Source of the DNA: Ornithinicoccus sp045032955
GTDB taxonomy: Bacteria; Actinomycetota; Actinomycetes; Actinomycetales; Dermatophilaceae
Direction: 5' to 3'
Length of the DNA stretch: 64,000 nt
Assembly (NCBI RefSeq): GCF_045032955.1
Contig: NZ_JBJFZU010000005.1
Coordinates: 1 to 64,000, forward strand
Positions 59,839 to 64,000 of the stretch are shown here, one piece after another (position 1 is the first letter of the stretch; each line of letters begins with the position of its first letter). A model generated the notes under the pieces. The model did not search any database. It had not been told where the DNA came from and was given only the letters and a program-made list of their open reading frames with translations. The translations under genes and the position numbers were made by a program.

Positions 59839-61064
59839 GCCTTCACACCATCATCCCCAAGGCAACCCCCGCGGGTGACCTCCCACCCAAGATCATCGGC
59901 CGCCTGGGCGAGATCATGCCCTCGGCCTCGACCACCACGACGTCGTTCTGGGTGTCGCCGACCGGTAGCGATACCGCGTCGGGTGCGCAGCACGCCCCGT
60001 TCCGGACCGTCAGCAAGGCGCTGTCGATGGTGCCCGACGTCGTCCGCTCCGGGCACCTCTACACCGTCACGCTCCTACCGGGAGTCTGGGACGAGGCGGT
60101 GACCCTCGACCACCGGGTGGTGCTCGGACAGGTCCTGCTCCTGGGATCCACGGAGGACCGCGACGCCCACAAGATCCTGTCCCTGCGGTGCGACTCGGTC
60201 TTGGGACACCTGGAGATCCGGAACATGACGACGACCCTGAAGACAGCGGCGGGCGCCTCGTGGCGCTTCTACCGGTGTCCGATGGTGGAGGTCGCCAACG
60301 TCCTGTCCGAGTCCAACGCCGCGGTCGAGAAGGGCATCGAGGGGTGCATCGGCTTGCTCGCTGACTACGGCTCGAACGTGATGGTGAGGGAATCAGACTT
60401 CGGCGGGAAGCGGTATGGGCTGCGGTCCAACTACCTGTCGCGGATCTTCTCGCGCAACAACACCGGCACGAACAACACCTTCGGCCTCGGCGCTCGCTGG
60501 GGTGGCATCCTCGCGACCTCCGGCACCCAGCCGACCGGCGACACCGACCGCAGCACTGACTCCGGCGGAATCATGTCCCACGACCACGGCGGCAAGATCG
60601 GCACGGCCGCCGAGCCCGGGCTCCTGCGCGCAGACTCGATCGGCGACGACTCGCCCCGGCGCAAGACGTACCACGTCACCTCCAGCGTCACGGGGATCAA
60701 CTCCGACATCACCTCGGGTCAGCGGTTGCAGCTGCGCTTCCGTGGCCCCCAGGACGGCTACATCTTCCTGAAGGCGACCTACGGCGCACAGACCGGTTCC
60801 ACCGGTGCCCAGTCACTGCAGAAGCACTTCTATGGCCTGCTCGGCCGTTCGTCGCTGTCGCCCGCCAGCTCGGCAGTGGTGTCGTCCCACTCGATGAGCG
60901 ACAGCAAGATGACCTTGATGCACGCCGGGGGCAACGGCGAATTCGACCTCGTCATCGAGCCGCTCGCTGCTCTCGCCGGACGGTGGGGTGTCGAGATCGA
61001 GGTGTCGATGCTGCGCAACACGACCTGTCCGACGCTCGAGAGCGTCGTCCTACTGACCGCCTGA
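59835..61064 (+). CDS. Beta-helix tail spike/fibre protein
   Basis: 409 residues from a GTG at 59835 with AAGGAG upstream. SFWVSPTGSDTASGAQHAPF and VTLLPGVWDEAVTLDHRVVL are the start of a right-handed parallel beta-helix, as in pectate-lyase-like spikes; the C-terminal part is a beta-sandwich (SGQRLQLRFRGPQDGYIFLK). It may bind or degrade cell-surface sugar. Enzyme activity is not certain: no clear catalytic set is visible. Confidence 0.78.
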   Translation: MSLHTIIPKATPAGDLPPKIIGRLGEIMPSASTTTTSFWVSPTGSDTASGAQHAPFRTVSKALSMVPDVVRSGHLYTVTLLPGVWDEAVTLDHRVVLGQVLLLGSTEDRDAHKILSLRCDSVLGHLEIRNMTTTLKTAAGASWRFYRCPMVEVANVLSESNAAVEKGIEGCIGLLADYGSNVMVRESDFGGKRYGLRSNYLSRIFSRNNTGTNNTFGLGARWGGILATSGTQPTGDTDRSTDSGGIMSHDHGGKIGTAAEPGLLRADSIGDDSPRRKTYHVTSSVTGINSDITSGQRLQLRFRGPQDGYIFLKATYGAQTGSTGAQSLQKHFYGLLGRSSLSPASSAVVSSHSMSDSKMTLMHAGGNGEFDLVIEPLAALAGRWGVEIEVSMLRNTTCPTLESVVLLTA

Positions 61065-61075
61065 GTCGCAGAACT

Positions 61076-61285
61076 CTAGTCCCGGAGGCGGTAGGAGTGA
61101 GCGTCTGCCACGTCCCAGAAGGTGGCATCGTCACCGCGAGCGAGTGCGGCCACCGAGGCCCAATCCTCACCGAGCCGCTGACCCAGGTCAGCCATCACCC
61201 GCTCGGTGTCATAGGCATCCACCCCAGGGATCGCTCGCTCGTCGAGAGCTGTTTCCACTTCGAGCTGCGCGGCCTCTTTGTCCAT
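61076..61285 (-). CDS. Small acidic protein (reverse strand)
   Basis: 69 residues. Acidic and helical (LEVETALDERAIPGVDAYDT, truncated here). It forms a two-gene unit with 61295-61522, against the late operon. No family recognised. Confidence 0.58.
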   Translation of the reverse strand: MDKEAAQLEVETALDERAIPGVDAYDTERVMADLGQRLGEDWASVAALARGDDATFWDVADAHSYRLRD

Positions 61286-61294
61286 CGGCCGACC

Positions 61295-61522
61295 CTAGCC
61301 CTTGCTGACCTCAACCACCTGCGCTGAAACCCCGCTAGGCCCTTTCGCTGCCGCTGGTTCCAGCGCATCGAGAATGTCCAACACCACCGGACAGTTTTCT
61401 TCCAGGTCCATGAACGTCTGGTGGGTCGTGCAGTACGGGTACTGGTCACCCGTCTCGTCGATCTGCGGGGTGCACGTGCTCATCGCCGCCCTGACTTCAT
61501 CAGGGGTCCACTCGAAAGCCAT
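61295..61522 (-). CDS. Small Cys/His protein (reverse strand)
   Basis: 75 residues from the ATG at 61522. Contains CTPQIDETGDQYPYCTTHQT and a later CPVV, suggesting metal binding. It is 9 bases upstream of the other reverse-strand gene. Probably an inserted accessory gene; unknown role. Confidence 0.58.
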   Translation of the reverse strand: MAFEWTPDEVRAAMSTCTPQIDETGDQYPYCTTHQTFMDLEENCPVVLDILDALEPAAAKGPSGVSAQVVEVSKG

Positions 61523-61595
61523 GGCGTCGACCCTAGTTGACCTCGCATGCCCGGCCGCCCTGCGCGGCCGCTCAGCCACCCATCCAGGAGGCCAC

Positions 61596-62021
61596 GTGAC
61601 CACCACACAGCCAGTCCACCCGCACCCGGCCCGGATGCCCGCACTCCTCACGTGTGTCTTCGTCTGGGCCCTCATGGCCGCCGGGGTCGCCGATGGCATC
61701 GGTGGGTCTAACCCATACGCCTGGCACACCCGTATCCCGGGATCGGTTGGTGCACTCATCTGGGGTGTCCCTGCAGCGATGGCGTTGTGGACGCTTATCA
61801 CCCGCCGCGGCGCCTGGGCCACCGTCGCCCTGCTCATCGTCGGCCCAGTGATCCGGGCCCTGTCCTACCTGTGGGCGTGGGTCATCTACCTCGACGAGGG
61901 CCCAGGGAGCGGTATACGCGGCGGCTACTACTACGCCGGCCTGCACCTGGCCATGGTCGGCATCGTCGTCACCGCGGCATACCTCACCCGGGAGGACCGG
62001 GCGGTCAGGGGGGACGCATGA
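61596..62021 (+). CDS. Membrane protein of the lysis region
   Basis: 141 residues from a GTG at 61596, AGGAGG 5 bases upstream. Four membrane helices (LLTCVFVWALMAAGVADGI, SVGALIWGVPAAMALWTLI, WATVALLIVGPVIRALSYLW and LAMVGIVVTAAYL). Located before the coiled-coil and endolysin genes; could be a holin or a surface-modifying membrane protein. Confidence 0.7.
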   Translation: MTTTQPVHPHPARMPALLTCVFVWALMAAGVADGIGGSNPYAWHTRIPGSVGALIWGVPAAMALWTLITRRGAWATVALLIVGPVIRALSYLWAWVIYLDEGPGSGIRGGYYYAGLHLAMVGIVVTAAYLTREDRAVRGDA

Positions 62022-62377
62022 GCTGGTTCGGCCCCATCGCCACCGTCGCCGGCGTCATCATCACCGCCCTCGCCGCGATCTGGGTGGCCATCATCCAGCG
62101 CCGCGCCACCCCCTACGACGCCCTCTCGAACCGGGTGATGAAGCTCGAGGCCTCGGACGCCGAGAAGGGCGACCTGATCCAGTCGCAGACCCGCCGGCTG
62201 CGGATGCTCGAAGAGGACACCCACATGCTCGTGGACGCCCTCACCGAGCAGGAGGACTGGCAGGAAGCCGGCGCCGACCCGCCCCCGCCGCGCATCGAAC
62301 GCCGCGTCCTGGAGATCCTGCGCCGCCACCGCGCCGAGCGCCGACGCCTCGACCAGCTGGACGCACAGACCACCTGA
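62018..62377 (+). CDS. Single-pass coiled-coil membrane protein (spanin/DUF2746-like)
   Basis: 119 residues; ATG overlaps the previous stop by 4 bases. An N-terminal helix (ATVAGVIITALAAIWVAII) then charged coiled-coil heptads (MKLEASDAEKGDLIQSQTRR, LEEDTHMLVDAL). Proteins of this type sit between membrane genes and endolysin in actinophages and may help lysis. Function inferred from place and form. Confidence 0.7.
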   Translation: MSWFGPIATVAGVIITALAAIWVAIIQRRATPYDALSNRVMKLEASDAEKGDLIQSQTRRLRMLEEDTHMLVDALTEQEDWQEAGADPPPPRIERRVLEILRRHRAERRRLDQLDAQTT

Positions 62378-62439
62378 CCCACCCCACCCCGAGGAGCCCT
62401 GCCGCCTGGTGGGGCCCACACCCATGCCCAGGAGGGCCC

Positions 62440-63615
62440 ATGGCCAGCAAGGCACTCATCAACGTCGTCATGCGACCCAACTGGGGGTCTGCCTACGGAC
62501 TCGGCTGGCGAATCCGAGACCTGCCCGCGACCACCGCATGGCTGCACCACGCCGTCACCAACAACCTGCCCGCGAACGCGACCACGGCCCGAGAGCGGCA
62601 GGAGATGCGGCTCATCGACCGCATCGGCTACGACCGGTTCAAGTACGCCGACACCGGCTGGACCCGACCCGCTGGCGCCGGGATCTCCTACTCCTACGTC
62701 GTGTTCCCCTCCGGCCGCGCCTACCAGGGCCACGGCATCAACCGCGCCTCCAGCCACACCGCCGGGTACAACACCTACGGCCTCGGCATCGCAGTCCCGG
62801 GGAACACCGACATCCAGGACCTGACCGACCAGCAGGTCGACGCGATCGCCCGGCTCCTTGTGCAGCTCAAGCGCGAGGGTGCCCTCGTCAACGCACGCCT
62901 CAACGGTGGCCACCGCGACACCGGCTTCTCCACGTCCTGCCCGGGCAACAAGGCGTACGCGCGGATCGGTGAGATCAACGCCCTCGCCGCCCGGTACGAG
63001 AAGGGCCACGTCACCACCCCGGTCACGCCGCCCACCCCGGCACCGCAGCCACCGCCCAGCGTGCCGATCACCACCGAGGCCCGCACCTTCCAGCGCGGCT
63101 ACAACGCGCTCTACGGCAAGACCCTCGCCGAGGACGGCGCCTTCGGGCCCCTGTCGCAGGCGGCGGCCGGTACCTACGCCGAGGACTACGGCTTCACAGG
63201 CGGCACCACCACACCCAGCAAGTCCCTACTCGCACATCTGGAGGACAGCATGACCATGCTCGACGAGATGAGGAAGCTGCGGCAGGCCGTCGAGGCCAAG
63301 CCGACGGCCAAGCAGATCGCGGAGTACCCCTACCCCGACCCGGTGACGGGCGAGGTCAGCCAACTCGGCGCCTACCCCGCCTTCGGCAACCGCAGGGCGG
63401 CCGCGAACACCGTGCTGCTCCAGCAGGTGCTCAAGGCCCTCCAGGGCCAACAGATGGACCCGACGGTCGTCGGCACCGCGATGGCCGACGCCCTGCGCGA
63501 GGACGTTCTCCAGGCGGTCAAGGACTCCGGTGCCGGAGCCTCGGCCGAGGACATCGCCCAACTGCTCGGCGCCCGCCTCTCCAGCGCCGCCACCAACACC
63601 CCCGAGGCGGTCTGA
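62440..63615 (+). CDS. Endolysin: N-acetylmuramoyl-L-alanine amidase
   Basis: 391 residues, AGGAGGG upstream. Amidase_2/PGRP domain at 1-185: zinc ligands His 36/37 (AWLHHAVT), His 158 (NGGHRDTG) and Cys 167 (TSCPG). A Pro/Thr linker near 195-212 is followed by a putative peptidoglycan-binding domain (RGYNALYGKTLAEDGAFGPL) and a C-terminal helical part. No signal peptide, so a holin is needed to release it. Confidence 0.92.
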   Translation: MASKALINVVMRPNWGSAYGLGWRIRDLPATTAWLHHAVTNNLPANATTARERQEMRLIDRIGYDRFKYADTGWTRPAGAGISYSYVVFPSGRAYQGHGINRASSHTAGYNTYGLGIAVPGNTDIQDLTDQQVDAIARLLVQLKREGALVNARLNGGHRDTGFSTSCPGNKAYARIGEINALAARYEKGHVTTPVTPPTPAPQPPPSVPITTEARTFQRGYNALYGKTLAEDGAFGPLSQAAAGTYAEDYGFTGGTTTPSKSLLAHLEDSMTMLDEMRKLRQAVEAKPTAKQIAEYPYPDPVTGEVSQLGAYPAFGNRRAAANTVLLQQVLKALQGQQMDPTVVGTAMADALREDVLQAVKDSGAGASAEDIAQLLGARLSSAATNTPEAV

Positions 63616-63617
63616 TC

Positions 63618-64000
63618 ATGGCCGCCACCTACCAGGAGATGCCCGCGACCAAGCCCCGGCCCGTGCGGGTCGCCGGCGCGGTCGTCAACACCATCAACGG
63701 CATCGCCGCCGGCGTCGGTGGCATCGGCGCGCTGAACGACCACCCGACCGTGGCCCTGGTCGCCGCGGTGGTGGTGCTCGTCACGAGCGTCGTATCCCAG
63801 ACCCTCATGCCCGTGCTCGAGGGCAAGGTTGTGCCGGTCCAGGACGTCGCGCTCTACGCCGACGGTGACCGGCGCATCGTCAACGGCCCCGCCGCCGACC
63901 TCGTCGGCCAGGACGACGCAAGTGGCCGCCACCTCGACCTCGACGGCGACGGCATCGCGGACCACGCCCAGGGTGGGGCGTACCGGGACGACGGTGCGAC
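63618..64000 (+). CDS. Holin-like protein (cut by window edge)
   Basis: The ATG at 63618 opens a frame that is still open at 64000 (127 codons so far). Two membrane segments (VNTINGIAAGVGGIGAL and TVALVAAVVVLVTSVVSQTL) are followed by an acidic tail (ADGDRRIVNGPAADLVGQDD). It follows the endolysin by 2 bases, so a holin is likely. Confidence 0.72.
   Translation, partial: MAATYQEMPATKPRPVRVAGAVVNTINGIAAGVGGIGALNDHPTVALVAAVVVLVTSVVSQTLMPVLEGKVVPVQDVALYADGDRRIVNGPAADLVGQDDASGRHLDLDGDGIADHAQGGAYRDDGA

Larger units (their letters stand above)
21206..64000 (+). mobile_element. Siphovirus-type prophage integrated in comEC (right end outside window)
   Basis: A continuous phage genome: serine integrase and repressor region, early and replication genes, terminase, Mu-like head module, siphovirus tail with a 1157-residue tape measure, endolysin and holin-like protein. 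It starts at the comEC break and continues past the right edge, so at least 42.8 kb. All recognised structural genes are intact. Small genes on the reverse strand are inserted in several places. Confidence 0.95.

Noticed and set aside
21206..64000. tRNA or other structural RNA genes in the prophage
   Set aside because: I found no cloverleaf or TTC-arm pattern by reading; integration into comEC also removes the need for a tRNA target.

Overview
The window is high-GC bacterial DNA with strong G/C bias at third codon positions and many GTG starts. An actinobacterial-type LexA box, a LysM gene beside lexA, a DUF222-HNH protein and a RecQ-phosphoribosyltransferase fusion point to an actinobacterium, plausibly a Micrococcales (Intrasporangiaceae-like) species. 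The species is inferred, not proven.

Positions 1-21205 are host chromosome. In order: the 3' end of an unrecognised gene; a short-chain dehydrogenase; a NarL/DesK-type two-component pair (ORFs overlap by 4 bases); a DUF222-HNH protein; a hexamer tandem repeat; a luciferase-like flavin monooxygenase; an internally duplicated VOC protein; a CPBP-type membrane protein; a RecQ helicase with a C-terminal phosphoribosyltransferase-like domain; a beta-phosphoglucomutase/GH65 disaccharide phosphorylase operon; an SseB-like protein; divergent LysM and lexA genes with a canonical SOS box between them; a PRC-barrel protein; a sirtuin; an OmpR-type two-component pair; and the competence genes comEA and comEC. 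comEC stops after about 256 codons, inside its conserved HLSAVSGS-type motif.

From about 21206 to the right edge the window holds a siphovirus-type prophage that appears to have integrated into comEC by a large serine integrase. Its right end lies outside the window. The modules are: integrase and lysogeny genes (21.2-25.1 kb: DUF3263, ImmA-like peptidase, a membrane-anchored GAF-like protein, a CI-like repressor); a control region with three direct repeats and one inverted copy (25.1-25.3 kb); a tightly packed rightward early operon (25.3-34.0 kb: Cro-like protein, small unknowns, RecB/Cas4-like exonuclease, a phiC31-gp3-type recombination directionality factor, DEDDh exonuclease, C5 DNA methyltransferase, SSB, DUF2303); replication and recombination (34.1-36.7 kb: initiator/loader-like, DnaB, RuvC-like); an interspersed set of small membrane proteins (36.7-40.5 kb); packaging and a Mu-like head module (38.0-48.1 kb: small and large terminase, portal, MuF, protease with an in-frame nested scaffold start, DUF2190, gpT-like capsid); connectors and tail (48.4-61.1 kb: tail tube, two overlapping chaperone frames in -1 register, tape measure, distal tail, tail-associated protein, fibres); and lysis (61.6-64.0 kb: membrane and coiled-coil proteins, amidase endolysin, holin-like protein cut by the edge).

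The phage looks complete over what can be seen: no structural gene is visibly broken. The best candidates for undescribed biology are the small membrane-protein genes placed at gene junctions between ruvC and the large terminase, the membrane-anchored GAF-like protein beside the repressor, and the paired reverse-strand small genes inserted in the head and tail-lysis boundaries. The integrase and the gp3-type factor together predict reversible excision, which would restore comEC.
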